Positions 1-11,344 of a DNA stretch of 64,000 bases are shown here, in pieces. Where the stretch lies: positions 7,395,393 through 7,459,392 of the forward strand of contig NC_034015.1 in NCBI RefSeq assembly GCF_000346465.2. The letters are read 5' to 3'. A model generated the notes under the pieces. That model saw only the letters and a list, made by a program, of their open reading frames with translations, ran no database searches and was not told where the DNA came from. The position numbers and the translations under genes are program-made. This DNA comes from Prunus persica (Eukaryota > Streptophyta > Magnoliopsida > Rosales > Rosaceae). Each line of letters begins with the position of its first letter. Position 1 is the stretch's first letter.

Positions 1-769
1 ATTTCTTTTTAAAATTACTTTAATTTAAATTGATATTAATTTTTTTCAAATTTTTACTTTTTAAATTTAATTTAATTGTAAGATTTTTCTTAATTACTTT
101 AATTTAAATTGACATATTCAAAATAGTGATCAAATTATCCAATAAATATATATATAATATTCAAAATGTACTTATAAATTAACAAAGTACAATAATAAAA
201 TCCTAATACAAGCGTATTGTGGTGGTAGTGGCGGAGGATATGTTTTGATAGCTTCCTAATCCTCAACTTTAGCCGTCAAAGTCTCGATGATTCCCTACAA
301 AAAAACAAATATAGTCAAATAACAACAACAACAACAAAAAGAATGCACAATCTCCCCTAAAATTGTTATACCACAAATCCAACCCAAACTCCAATCTCTC
401 CCCTTTACTCAACCCCAAACCCCACACAAACTCAAAACTAACTCCAAAAACACATATTAATGAAAAAAAATTTAAAATTTGGAGAGAATATACCTTTTGG
501 CAACATTGAGAGTGAGTGAGAATGAGAGGGAGAAGTGAGTGTGAGAGAATTAGAAAAGATAGTGATAGAGAGATGAGAGAGTGAGAGATAGTGAAAAGAT
601 AGATGAGAGAGTGAGTGAGAGTGAGAGATAGTGAAGATAGAGATGAGAGATTAAGTGAGAGGAGTTAGTGTGAGAGAAAGTGTGGGATTTGGGGAAAGGG
701 AAAGAGAGAGGAGAGGTAAGAGTAGAGAAAGAAATTGAGAAAATGGTGGAGGAGTTATTTCAGTTTTAA
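1..769. other. AT-rich and GA-rich intergenic sequence, no gene
   Basis: Positions 1-470 are AT-rich with no convincing reading frame. Positions about 480-745 are a purine-rich tract of degenerate GAGAGTGAGA units, so the minus strand is CT-rich, like a plant 5' leader or promoter tract. It lies directly beside the CGCGAC repeat block and may be internal to the same CACTA-like element. Confidence 0.5.
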
Positions 770-1440
770 AAATCGTATCACTTTGCGCGACGAAAATATT
801 GTTGGTCGCGCAAAGTTTTGCGCGACGAAACATATTGGTCTCGCAAAGTTTTGCGCGACGAATAGAGGAATATTGGTTGCGCAAAGTCTAAAAAATTATT
901 TTTTTTAAAAAAAAATTCCCGCATCCCATTTTTGGTACCCGCCAAAATTTTTAAATTTTTGCGCGACGAAAAATATATATTGGTCGCTCAAAATTTTGCG
1001 CGACGAAACATATTGGTCTCGCAAACTTTTGCGCGACGAATATAGGAGTATTGGTCGCGCAAAGTCTAAAAAAAATTATTTTTTTTAAAAAAAATTCCCG
1101 CATCCCATATTTGGTACCCGCCAAAATTTTTAAATTTTTGCCCGACGAAAAATACATATTGGTCGCGCAAAGTCTAAAACAATTATATAAAAAAATTCCC
1201 GCGTCCCATTTTTGATACCCGCCCAAAATTTTTGCGCGACGAAAAATATATATTGGTCGCGCAAAGTTTTGAGCGACAAAAAATATTGGTCGCACAAAGT
1301 CTAAAGTTTTTTTTTTAATTTTAAAAACCCGCGTCCCATTTTTGGTACTCGCCCAAATTTTTTGAGTTTTGCACGATGAACTGTTGGTCGCGCAAACTTT
1401 TGAGAGACGAAAAATTGGTTCGTAGCACAATATTTATAAA
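770..1440. repeat. Tandem/inverted CGCGAC repeat block, CACTA-like subterminal region
   Basis: The motif TTTGCGCGACGAAA and its complement TTTCGTCGCGCAAA alternate many times, each separated by 15-40 bp. They are embedded in four or five degenerate longer units that also contain CCCGCATCCCATTTTTGG and GTACCCGCCAAAA (near 911, 1091, 1191 and 1322). Dense short direct and inverted motifs of this kind are typical of the subterminal regions of plant CACTA (En/Spm) elements, where transposase binds. The open frame readable here on the minus strand has the repeat's periodicity and is not a gene. Confidence 0.6.
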
Positions 1441-1615
1441 AATAATTGTTATGAATAATAAAAAAAAAAAAATTATTTTATGATTTAAAATATAATTAAG
1501 GTGAAAGCTACTTAATAAATGTATATACTATTCAATTTCTTAAGTGTTATACGTACAAAATAAATAAATTTAAAGCTACTTAATAAATGTATGTATATAA
1601 ATATATATATATATA

Positions 1616-2560
1616 CACACACCATTCAACGATCCAACCATAAGACTTGTTTGTATATAGTGCAAGATCATATACCCCAAAAATCACAAAAAACAAACAT
1701 TCAGAGATCTAGCAACGGGACAAAACTTTTCGACGGTTATAAATGAAAAATCATGATTTAACGGTTATTTTAACTCCGATTTTGATGATTTTTTACAGCT
1801 ACACTCCTTGACCCTATATGAATACAATGACTGAATTTGATCTTCAATTTAAAATATTTACACTAGTGGATACCACAAAATCTTATGTTATATTTAACAA
1901 AAATATAAATAAACTCTTAATTGTTAGTGAATATATTGTTTTGATGGCATACACATTCTACGAAACTAGTTTCAACGATCCAACCGTCAAACTTATTTGT
2001 TTATACTTCGAGATCATATATGCCAAAAATTGGAAAAAATAAACATTCATTGATCAAGTAACGGGACAAAAGTTTTTGACGGTTATAAATGAAAAATCAT
2101 GATTTAATGGTTATTTTAACTCCGATTTTGATGATTTTTTATAGCTACACTCCTTAACCCTATATGAATACAATGACTGAATTTGATCTTCAATTTAAAA
2201 TATTTACACTAGTGGATACCACAAAATCTTATGTTATACTTAACGAAAGTATAAATAAACTCCTAATTGTTAGTGAATATATTGTTAGTGAACCAAAAAA
2301 AAACTAGTTTCAACGATCCAACCGTCAAACTTGTTTGTTTATACTTCGAGATCATATACGCCAAAAATCGGAAAAAATAAACATTTAGAGATCAAGTAGG
2401 GGACAAAACTTTTCGATGGTTGTAATGAGAAATCACGATTTAATGGTTATTTTAACTCCTATTTTGATGATTTTTTACTGCTACACTCCTTGACCCAATA
2501 TGAATACAATGAACTAATTCGATCGTCAATTTAAAATATATATTTTCTAACAAAAACCCA
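1616..2560. repeat. Tandem repeat, period about 340 bp, about 2.7 copies
   Basis: Three diverged copies begin with GATCCAACC at 1631, 1977 and 2315 (spacings 346 and 338 bp). Each carries the same run of landmarks: CAACGGGACAAAA or a near match, GACGGTTATAAATGAAAAATC, AACTCCGATTTTGATGATTT and CTACACTCCTTGACCC. The third copy is incomplete. No coding potential. It lies between the two CGCGAC blocks and is probably internal satellite-like DNA of the same element. Confidence 0.75.
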
Positions 2561-2769
2561 ATCCGAACAACAATAATATATTTTTCTAATAAAAATCCGA
2601 TCCGATCTAAAATAATAAATTTAAAGCTACTTAATAAATATATATACCGTTTAATTTCTTAAGTGTTATGCATACAAAATAAAAAACAAAAATAAATTAG
2701 TTTAGGTGACAAAATGTTTGGATTACGTCATGCAAAGATTTTAAAAAATACTTTTTTTATTTTATTTAT

Positions 2770-3073
2770 TTTTGTAAGGACTTTGCGCGACGAAGTTTAC
2801 TTTTCGTCGCGCAAAGTCACTTTGAGCGACGAATTATTTTTCGTCGCGCAAAATTGGTCGCGCAAGACTTTGAGCGATGATGTATTGTCGTCGCGCAAAA
2901 GTTTGTCGCGCGAAGTGACTTTGCGCGACGAATTATTTTTCGTCGCGCAAAATTTGGTCGCGCATGACTTTGAGCGACGAAGTTTCAAGTTTCGTCGCGC
3001 AAAGTGACTTTGAGGGACGAATAATTTTTCGTCGCGCAAAATTTGGTCGCGCAAGGGGTTTTTTTTACTAGTG
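2770..3073. mobile_element. Right terminus of a CACTA-like DNA transposon
   Basis: Ten or more alternating copies of CGCGACGAA and TTCGTCGCG lead up to a terminus reading TTTTTTTTACTAGTG. Its complement, CACTAGTAAAAAAAA, is a CACTA-type terminal inverted repeat. The matching left end was not found, so the element probably starts outside the window or lost that end. The block at 770-1440 has the same motif and probably belongs to the element. No transposase domain was recognised. Confidence 0.6.
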
Positions 3074-3551
3074 ACCTATGTGATTTTCTTGTTTACCTAT
3101 TATGGTATTTTGTATTTATGATGATTAACATTGATGTCATTCAGTTTTCTGCTATATATGCTTTCAAAAATTGAGAAATTTATAATAAAATTCACTTTTT
3201 GCATTGATTTTATATGTAAACACTAAAAGCTATAAACTGATCAAAACCCAAAAAGGAACAGATGATGTGTGGAATACCATTATTATCTTAGCATTATGAT
3301 TTTTAGAAGAAAAAAAAAAGAAACCCTGATGGTAGTGTTGTAATTTTTAATTTTTTCAAGGCTTGTATGGTATATTTGGTCCATTTGAAAAGTCAAAATA
3401 GAATTTTTCCTAAGATTTGAGTATTGTAAAGCTTTTTTATATTTTGGGCCCTACTTATGGGCTTACATGTTAAAAGCCCTTCAAAATTTTGAAATTACAA
3501 ATTTGAATGGAGTTGCGAAGGTAGTTTATTATGAGGTGTTTAGAAAACCAT
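3074..3551. other. Intergenic, no feature recognised
   Basis: AT-rich sequence between the CACTA terminus and the Mutator-type MITE. No frame longer than about 60 codons, no tRNA-like fold and no repeat recognised. Confidence 0.5.
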
Positions 3552-3561
3552 TCAGATTACA

Positions 3562-3744
3562 CAGTCCCGATCTCTTGGACCACAGGAGTCCAAGAGATTT
3601 GTGGTAACTCACCGTTGGATGTAAATTCAACGGTTCACTCAATCTTGAACTCCTTTTAAGAAACTTTTTTGAACCATTAGATTAATATCCAACGGTGAGT
3701 GACCATAATCTCTTGGACTCCTGTGGTCCAAGAGATCAGAACTG
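3562..3744. mobile_element. Mutator-type MITE with perfect 10 bp target duplication
   Basis: A 183 bp element flanked by perfect copies of TCAGATTACA at 3552-3561 and 3745-3754. Its ends are inverted repeats beginning CAGTCCCGATCTCTTGG (left) and, read from the right, CAGTTCTGATCTCTTGG. The similarity continues for about 80 bp per arm, so the whole element can fold back. Each arm also holds its own smaller palindrome, CTCTTGGAC...GTCCAAGAG. A 9-10 bp duplication with long inverted arms fits Mutator-like (MULE) MITEs. The identical duplication suggests a fairly recent insertion. Confidence 0.85.
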
Positions 3745-4355
3745 TCAGATTACAATATAAAAGAGATCTTATTTAACTCATAAATCTAAATGCCTCCCTT
3801 TTTTATACAAATAATATTAAGAGAGGGAGAAATTGAATATAAAGAACTCGGATGTAAAAGTAAATGCCCTTCATCACTTTACAACCCCTTACTGAATGGC
3901 TTTTTGATTAACTAATCAATAGTCGACCTTTTATTCTTATTTCTATTATACAATTTTGAAAGATAAAAACAGTATACAAAACTAAAAGGCCATCTGACGA
4001 ATAAATAAATAAAATAAAATGCTAAGTGACTTGGTGAACCAGATCTTCCCTTAGCAAGGAAAACACCATTCTCTATTGTCATACATTAATGGAATGCTAT
4101 TCTTCTCATTCAGAATGTTGTACTCCATTCTACAAGAGTTCTTTCTACCTGCAAACCGAACAATTTAAGAAAAACATTAAACAAAATGCAGTCTCCAATA
4201 GTAACAACAATTAACATGCCCATAAGATTTTTTTTGGGTTACAATGACAACATTGTTTTTTTTGTTGCTTGTTTGTTTTATGCTTTACTTTAAGAGTGGT
4301 ACTTCGACTATAGCCCGAGTTACATTTTGATCCATCAATTCAAGTACAGGTTTTA

Positions 4356-4776
4356 GAGCATGTCTAGTGCTTGGGCCCAGCCCGGGCAAAAGGCAGCCCT
4401 AGGCTCCAAAACCCCCTCCAGCGCGCAAGGTTTAGCCTTGGCAAGAGTTGAGTTCCACGAGCCTAGGCAAGCCCATGGACAAATTCAGCCCAAGCTGCTG
4501 CCTGGGCAGAATGATGTAATGGTGACGTCATAATGACATCAGCAACAAAAAAAAATTCCAGATTTTTTTTAAATAAATACCTAACCATATTCTTTACTTC
4601 CCACATCAAAACTCTATACAAATTCATCTCCTCATATCTCATGTGAATAGTAATTGTCTTTGCCCTTTCCCTTTGGAGTGGAACTAAAAAATGCAAGGCT
4701 GCCACTAATCACGTGAATAATAGCAGCCTTTACCTTGCGTTTGCCTTATCCTTAGCCTTTTTGAGTGGACAAGCTC
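4356..4776. mobile_element. PIF/Harbinger-type MITE, TTA target site
   Basis: A 421 bp element with ends GAGCATGTC...GGACAAGCTC, flanked by TTA on both sides (4353-4355 and 4777-4779), as expected for PIF/Harbinger. Internally it holds CACGTGAATAATAG and the pair GTGACGTCATAATGACATCA. Related copies lie at about 6002, 16699 and 18418. The minus-strand reading frame inside it is not conserved between copies and is discounted. Confidence 0.8.
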
Positions 4777-4779
4777 TTA

Positions 4780-6001
4780 TAGTCTTTAAAAATTAGGACT
4801 TGTGCTTCACTGTTAGTCATTTCCATCAATTTCATTAATATTTTCTGTTAAATATAGGACAAAGTAATGAGAAATTTCACTATACAAATAAAAAATAGAT
4901 AAAAACAAGAATGAAGTGCACTAAATAAATGAGTATATATGTTGGAGTGAAACGAAGTGACTAATAACTGCACGGAGACCAGATTTGCCTACTTATAGAA
5001 CTTCATCAGAGGGAATGTGACTCAAATTGAAAAAAGCAAGCAATGAATCCTTTGATTTGATCCAACTAATGCACTGTTTCAATTTCAAGAGTCACATACA
5101 CCTAAACCTAAACCTACCACAGTGAAGGGTTCGAAACCCTTCTTTGCCATCGATTTCCAACAATTTAGAACGGCCTTATAACTCAACTTGTTTAGAATAT
5201 TTTACTCTTATACTTGAAGTCTTAACTTCGATTTCCCCACTCCAATATCACTTTCCACGATGAAAATTGGAATGATTGCCTACACTTCTCCAATTGGAAA
5301 GTTACAGCAGGTGGTCCACAATTGTCCACTAAAATAGTATATATTATTTTATTGCAAACCAACCTACTTATATCTCCATCTACCAATAATTAAAAAAAAA
5401 AAAACTAAAACTTCTAATCATCCATTTTGTTCCTTTATCTTCTTTAATTATTTTACTACCTGATCAATTAATCAATTAAAGTACTGAATCATGGAAAGAT
5501 AATATTTGTAAGCTCCTGCACCTGAAGATGTAGATATGGGGGTTTGGTAGAGAGTGAAAATCTTTGATAAGATGAGATCTCATACGGGTTTTTTTTCTGG
5601 ATATTGGTTCATTGTACTAAACCTGTCCAAATGATGTTGATAATTGGGTTTTTCTGATGGAATCTCCTTCTTCTTTGCTCTCTAAACTTGGAAGGTTTAA
5701 TTAGATGGGCAGGGTTTGGTATGAGTCGCACTCAGAGCTCCATGTGAGCTACAGTCGATGGGAGATTCTGATTTTATCAACAGATGTCGAATTCTACGGC
5801 GACCTTCCAATCTGTCACAGGACACAAAATTTTGTTTGCTTCTTTGAGCGATATGTTGTTTATGTGAAACGTGATGGCACTGTTTTGTCATCCCGGTCCA
5901 TTACGGCATGCTACGCATGTCAATGATGTCATGTGTCCATCTGTGATTAGCTGGGAATAGTAAAATAATATATAAGCACATCATGTGATGAGTGAGATAG
6001 G
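4780..6001. other. Intergenic, with a telomere-like run and a short palindrome
   Basis: No gene recognised. Near 5098-5116 is a short run of CCTAAA-like units (CACCTAAACCTAAACC), followed at 5123-5141 by a perfect hairpin GAAGGGTT-CGA-AACCCTTC. The hairpin contains a Pol III B-box-like GGTTCGAAACCC, so a decayed SINE or tRNA fragment is possible, but no A box was found at the right spacing. Confidence 0.35.
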
Positions 6002-6703
6002 TAGCCCTAGCCCCAAAACCCCCTTTAGCGCATAAGGTCTAGCTTGGGCAAGGAGTGGGACCCACCAACCAGGGTAAGCCCACGGACAATAATCAACTGG
6101 CTGTAGCCCAAAGGCTGCTGACGTCAGCGGCTGATTTTCAATTTTTTTTTTTTACTGTTGGCTCGTGCATTCCACTCTTTAACAGTAAAAAAATTTGAAA
6201 ATCAGTCGTTGACCCATAGTTGCCAGAAACCAACGGCTACAAGCTACGTTGGCTTCTCTTGGAGCCTACAATCCAAAAATCTTATCCAATCTAACGGTTG
6301 TCCAATTTTTGACTAAAAAAAATTGAAAAAAAATCGAAAAACTTTCTAAAAAATACAAACAATTATGCAAATTTTTTCATAAATACCTACCAATATTATT
6401 CACTTTCCACACCAAATCTTCATACAAATTCATCTCCTTCCAATATTTTTCATTGTCCACACCAAAATTTCTACTACAAAATTTTATTTGTGCAAAAATA
6501 CAAATGGCCTCTTCTATCGAAGCTGGAGGGTCGTGGACAAAAGTTCGAAGCAGTCAAAATCTTGGCGACGAGGAAAAAAAAAAGAAGCCATTTTATTCAA
6601 TTTAATGTCATTTTTAAAATTATATTTCTTGCATTTCTAATTTCATTTTTTTAATAGATTATTCAAGGCAAAACAAAAAAGAGGAAAATCCCACCATCTA
6701 TCA
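6002..6703 (+). mobile_element. PIF/Harbinger-related remnant
   Basis: The start matches the interior of the 4356 MITE (AGCCCTAG, CCAAAACCCCCT, GGGACCCACC, TGACGTCAGCGGCTG), but without a recognisable GAGCATG end. The A-rich middle and the stretch with CACTTTCCACACCAAATC also match the family. At 6504 an ATG opens a short frame (MASSIEAGGSWTKVRS) that resembles the start of the small DNA-binding ORF of Harbinger elements. It then breaks down near the hAT insertion at 6704. Probably a deleted copy of a longer parent element. Confidence 0.45.
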
Positions 6704-7638
6704 TAGGGGTGGGCATCTCATCTAAATTATCCGCATACCGACTGTACCGTACCGACGGTTTGGTTTGGTTTAGTTAAATAATTATTTTTTAATTTTAATT
6801 ATTCTGATCCGATCCGTACCGAGATGTTTGGTTTAGTTAACGGAAACAATAGTCTTAACTCGACAGAAACCCGTATCGATCCGATATTTATACTTTTTCT
6901 ATTATTTAAATACAAAACAAGATACCAAAGATAAATACAATCAGCATTTTGTATCACCCCTTTATCACTGCTATATCACTTCTTTATCACCATTCTATCA
7001 CTACTTTATCACCATTCTATCACTACTTTATCACCATTCTATCACTTCTTTATCACCCAGGTACTATAGCACTTTTTGGTCAGAGAGGAATTTATGAATT
7101 TCCTATGTTTTCCAGTTTCAACATTTGTCCCTTTTTTATCTGTAACTTTCCAACCGTTAATCTAAATTTTATGTTCTTTATATGGTTGGATTCAGCATGA
7201 AAAACTAAAGAACTCATGGAACAAATGTCAAAATCATTTATATAAATGTTGAGAATTCAATAAAAATAACACTAAAATGTTCAAACAACAAACACAAGTG
7301 GCTCACAGTAGATCTTAAGTATATATTGAATGATATAGTGACTAAGTTATTTAATTTCATACTTGGATGAATTAGACTACTAGATTTTTGTATTTTATGA
7401 GGATAATTTGGTGTATTTGTTTAAGAACTTAAGTATTATAAATTGTATTTTTATTAGTATTTTTTTTACGGTACTACCGGCGTGCCGAACCAATCCAAAC
7501 CGAATATTAGGTTAACCGATCCAAAGTCTACCGAAGTTTTTTGTTTGGTTAACAGAAGATAAAATGGTCTACCGAAGTCTTTAGTTTGGTTAACGAAAGA
7601 GCCTTCTACCATTCCGAACCGATCCGTGCCCAGGCCTA
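6704..7638. mobile_element. hAT-type non-autonomous element
   Basis: The ends are TAGGGGTGGGCA (left) and TGCCCAGGCCTA (right, roughly the inverse). They are flanked by near-identical 8 bp sites ATCTATCA (6696-6703) and ATCTATCG (7639-7646), the target length expected for hAT. The interior is AT-rich with repeated purine/pyrimidine words (ACCGTACCGACGG, GGTTTGGTT). No transposase. Other hAT elements here with similar ends lie at 25035 and 29614. Confidence 0.75.
6948..7060. repeat. Minisatellite, 22 bp unit TATCAC...TTTATCACCATTC
   Basis: Four to five copies of a 22 bp unit built from TATCACTACTTTATCACCAT inside the hAT element. The frame through it encodes a repeating Ser/Thr/His/Tyr peptide that is an artefact of the repeat. 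Confidence 0.8.
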
Positions 7639-7877
7639 ATCTATCGTAGGATTTCCTTATTTCTTCCTTTACCTGGTTCTCTTGGGTTCTAAATTTAAGT
7701 TACAAATTGTTCAGAGGTGCCCATATTGGAAGTTGTATAAAGCATGAGGCCTGTAAAATCCTTTGCTGATGGTGTATGCCTTTATCTTGTGCATGCTGGA
7801 AGCTGGGAATTATCTTTATGCTCATTTTACAAGTGGAAGTAAATAAGGAAGTGTTCCAATTACAGGGATACATTTTG

Positions 7878-8010
7878 TTTTTTGAGTAGATCGATATGAG
7901 GAAGGGGGAATAACCTAAATATCTACAAGGTGCTTGTGTGGGGGTTTGAACCCCAGACCTTGGGTATGAGCCAAACACCACTTCCTTACCACCATGGTAG
8001 GACGTCATTG
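7878..8010 (-). mobile_element. tRNA-derived SINE (minus strand)
   Basis: Read on the minus strand, sequence beginning CATGGTGGTAAGGAAGTGG leads to GGGGTTCAAACCCC, a good RNA polymerase III B box. It ends in ...ATCGATCTACTCAAAAAACAAAA, an A-rich tail. The tRNA-like head, non-tRNA body and A-rich 3' end define a SINE. The A box is weak and no flanking duplication was established. The long minus-strand frame over this interval is a by-product. Confidence 0.5.
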
Positions 8011-8276
8011 GCTTTTTGGGATTCACATGGGTGAACGATAATAGGGGAGAACGAGGAATATTAGGTGGGTGGACGAGAATACCCTCAAAAGTTGAGGCAT
8101 GTTGCATTCACATGCTTTTTTTTTAACAGCGATTTAGATGGAATTTGCTAAAAATTGAAGGTTAAATTGGCAGAAAAAAAATTCAGGATGGATGATACTC
8201 CATATTTATGCTTATTTTATGTGTACTATTCCTATGATTTGCATTAAGTTCTTATGTGAAATTGGTTGTTTTGATG

Positions 8277-9102
8277 TGTTTAGTGTGAGTTTTGTCGGAT
8301 ATCATCTCTAAAGTCGAGTTGGAGCTAAAAAGATAAAAATATGGTGAAAAAGAGCAAAGAAGGCATAAATTTGGAATTAGCAACTTGGAACTCAAGAAAC
8401 TGCTTGTGCAGATGGGTCAAATTTACAGATTTAACTGTACGTGCTCAAGAAGAACAAGATAATGTGCTTTATATGCTTGGAAAGCTTTGAAAGTCTAGTT
8501 TCTGGAGAATTTTACGGTTTGTGATTTTGAGTTTTCTAGAGGAAGTTACATCAATTTTAGTATCAGTGAGTCATTGCTGGAATTATGCACGAGTTTTGAC
8601 AACTTAGCATCACAAGTTACCATTCTTGGGAAGCAAGCTTTTGGACATCCTTGGAGAGTTAGGAGGCACCAAAATATTGTGTCAATTCAATTATAAGTTA
8701 GCTATTTTTGCTGGGATTAGTGGCATTTGGTCTAGTCAAAGGAAGTGCATCAAAAGTCAAATCCTAATCACATTAGGAGAACAAATTCCCTATTCTAGAT
8801 GGGTTTAATTCCTATCTTTTCTCCAAAACCTAGAAGCTAGCCTATAAATACATCTTTTGGAACCCCTTTGAAGGGGGAGAACCGTAGCGTATTGTTCAAT
8901 ATCTCAAATCACTCAATTCACATACTCACTTTTTTAGCCGTTCATAGCCTTCAAGATTTGCCAGAGGAGGAGTTGAACTACAGTAGATTCATCTAAGGGT
9001 TTTTCTATCTTAATTGTATTTTATGTTCATAAGTATATTGTTTGTTTCTAAGATGGCTATGGGTAACTAAATTCTTTGTTAGGGATCCGATGTAACCTAA
9101 CA
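8277..9102 (+). mobile_element. Solo LTR, 826 bp, TSD TGATG
   Basis: It begins TGTTTAGTGTGAG, ends CCTAACA, and is flanked by identical TGATG at 8272-8276 and 9103-9107. A promoter-like CCTATAAATACAT lies near 8831, with a putative leader downstream, so U3-R-U5 order is on the plus strand. No internal retroelement sequence adjoins it, so it is a solo LTR left by recombination. Family not recognised. The short internal frame at 8626-8808 is not conserved coding. Confidence 0.75.
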
Positions 9103-9107
9103 TGATG

Positions 9108-9712
9108 ATTCTATGTTATTGAGTTAATACTTTATTTTTAATCAATTTATATTCCTTGTTTCATTCATTATTATAATTTTAATTTTAGCAAATTTGTCTT
9201 ACCCCCTTCAAATTCAATTTGACTTACCTATAACCCTTCACTTTTTGCTTCTATAAGTAATACCCTGTTTTTATCAACCAAAACCCATGACTAGGTTCCA
9301 ACTCATCAAATTACCTTATTAAGCTATATATCTGATTTATTATGATTTTTAAGTTCCCAAAATACCCCTATTTACAATTGAGCATGTAAAAGGCCGGTGT
9401 TTGATGTTTTGGTCCTCCTATTTATTGTAGTGATCCTCTCCAGAATTTTGTGTATGCAATTAATTATCCGTTTTGATTATGGGGTTAATTTTCTTAGTCA
9501 TATGTTTTGATTATGGTTTTAGTTTGGACATTGGTGTTCTAATTAGGGTTCCTAAAGGTGGAAATTTGGTTGGGGGGTTTCTTCTGTTGCAGTTCAAGAA
9601 ATTCCAGGTATTGAAATTTCATTTGAAAATTCTGGAGCATTCCACACTGACTAGCAAGCGTGAGTGGTCTGCCGTCAAATTGCAGGTAAAAAATGTCTTT
9701 CTCTTCTATGTA
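9108..9712. other. Intergenic, no feature recognised
   Basis: AT-rich sequence between the solo LTR and the left end of the Mutator-like element. A weak frame at 9473-9799 runs into the inverted end and has no recognised domain. Confidence 0.4.
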
Positions 9713-10387
9713 CATGGAGCCCCGTTCATTGTTAGTCCAAACCGGAGCAAAATTGAGTATCTGGGTATTAGTTTACCTACACGAAAAAGATGGGTTTGAT
9801 TTTTGGTTTTTTAAAACCTGGTTATGGACCTACAGCATACAAACTAGGGCAAAACCAGAGCAAACCTGGGTATCTGGGTATTAGTTTACGTACACGAAAA
9901 TAGATGGGTTTGATTTTTGCTGTTTTTAAACCTGGTTTGATTTTTGCTTTTTTTGATAACCTGATAACAGGTTCTGTTGTACATGATCCTGTTTTTTTTA
10001 GAATCAAATTTTAAGTTTTATACTTTTATATAGTCATTGTTAGTCGTGACCTATCTGCCAGTACAGAAAATCAACATCAGCCCACCATGTAGGTAAATAC
10101 TGATTATGTACCTACAGACAGCTTATATACCTACAGGTTTCCTAATCATTAAATTATTTTGACATCTTGCATACTGTGTGAGTTTGGTTTTAATAATCAT
10201 TGTCATCAAAGGAATTTTTTGCTTCTGTTATCTTGTGCTTTTATTGCTTTTTTTAATTTTTTTTAATTTTATATATTTTTGAGATACTCCCGTAACTCAT
10301 AACAGTTGTGTTCTTTTTCTTTTAGTTGGTTAGGTCAATTATTCTCATCATTTTTATTCTACCTATCCAACAAACAATGATTTTTCT

Positions 10388-10897
10388 TTGCATGTAATAA
10401 TCTTGGATACTTGGGTAGGTACATTAGTACATGAAACAGAGAGACTAACAATCATTACTTTCTTTGTTAGAGCAAAAATGGAACCTTTCGTATTTGGAAG
10501 ATGTGTGTTTAAGGACAAAATTGTTTCCATTCCACTTCAAAGTGGCTCAACTTTAATGTTCTTGTGTTCTAATATATGTTCAAGATTCAATGAGCTTGAG
10601 GTTGGGGCATTTGAGATGACTTACCTTGTGCCGGATCATCCTCCATGCGTACTAGAGACCGACTTAGATGTGCGTGTAATGTATCTGTCCTTGATGAATG
10701 AGAAGAAATATATAGTTACAATTGCTATTAAGGAGTTTCTATTTCCTGAGAAGCAAAACGGTGTTGATGATGTGTTTTGTGGTGATGGTAATACGCATAC
10801 TGCTAAGGACGATTTCATTGGGAAATATGCAGCAATTTTGTGTAGGTACATAACCATCACAAGAGTATACAAGAGTATCCCAAAAAATGATACATAA
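10388..10897 (+). pseudogene. Mutator-like transposase N-terminal fragment
   Basis: The 169-codon frame has a central block VGAFEMTYLVPDHPPCVLETD followed by DVRVMYLSL. This resembles the N-terminal domain of plant MuDR-type transposases, where a PB1-like segment of the form '...MKYLVPG...P..IE.D.DVR.F' precedes the zinc-finger and catalytic DDE regions. Nothing matching the MuDR zinc finger, DDE core or SWIM finger follows: the frame ends after 169 codons and a solo LTR begins about 145 bp later. The first ~30 codons look non-coding. The context (inverted ends at 9713 and 13595) supports a decayed MULE. The domain assignment is from memory of the family pattern and is moderate in certainty. 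Confidence 0.5.
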
Positions 10898-11041
10898 ACA
10901 AAACCACCACACTGGGACTTTCATCAAACATGTTGTGTGCGCCAAAACCTAACAAACTAAGAGTGTGATCAATATGGCCAAATCACAAAACAATTTCACA
11001 AAAGGAGCAAAACTACATAACCAGATTCCCAATAGGCTGTA

Positions 11042-11301
11042 TGTAATGACCCAAACCTAAAATTCATATTTAATTAGTAATTTATTATGCGGAAAGACAA
11101 TTTTGCCCTTGGACTAAATTATGAACTCAAAGTTGACTTTTTGACCGAAAAGAAATTTGACAATTCCACATACACCGAAACGAGTTCTTAGACACGAAGT
11201 GAGCTCAAATCGGAGTTTTAACGAAGAAAATACGATTAAAATATCACGAAGGGCAAAACGGTAATTAGAAAAATCAGAATTTTTATAAAAACCTCATCTC
11301 T

Positions 11302-11344
<43 letters not shown>

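Noticed and set aside
951..1430. 159-codon minus-strand frame
   Set aside because: It follows the CGCGAC repeat unit (repeating RPIxFVAQxFA peptide), so the openness is a product of the repeat.
5098..5116. Interstitial telomere repeat
   Set aside because: Only two to three imperfect CCTAAA units; too short to claim a telomeric origin.
7700..8107. 135-codon minus-strand frame
   Set aside because: It covers a tRNA-derived SINE and flanking sequence, with no recognisable domain.
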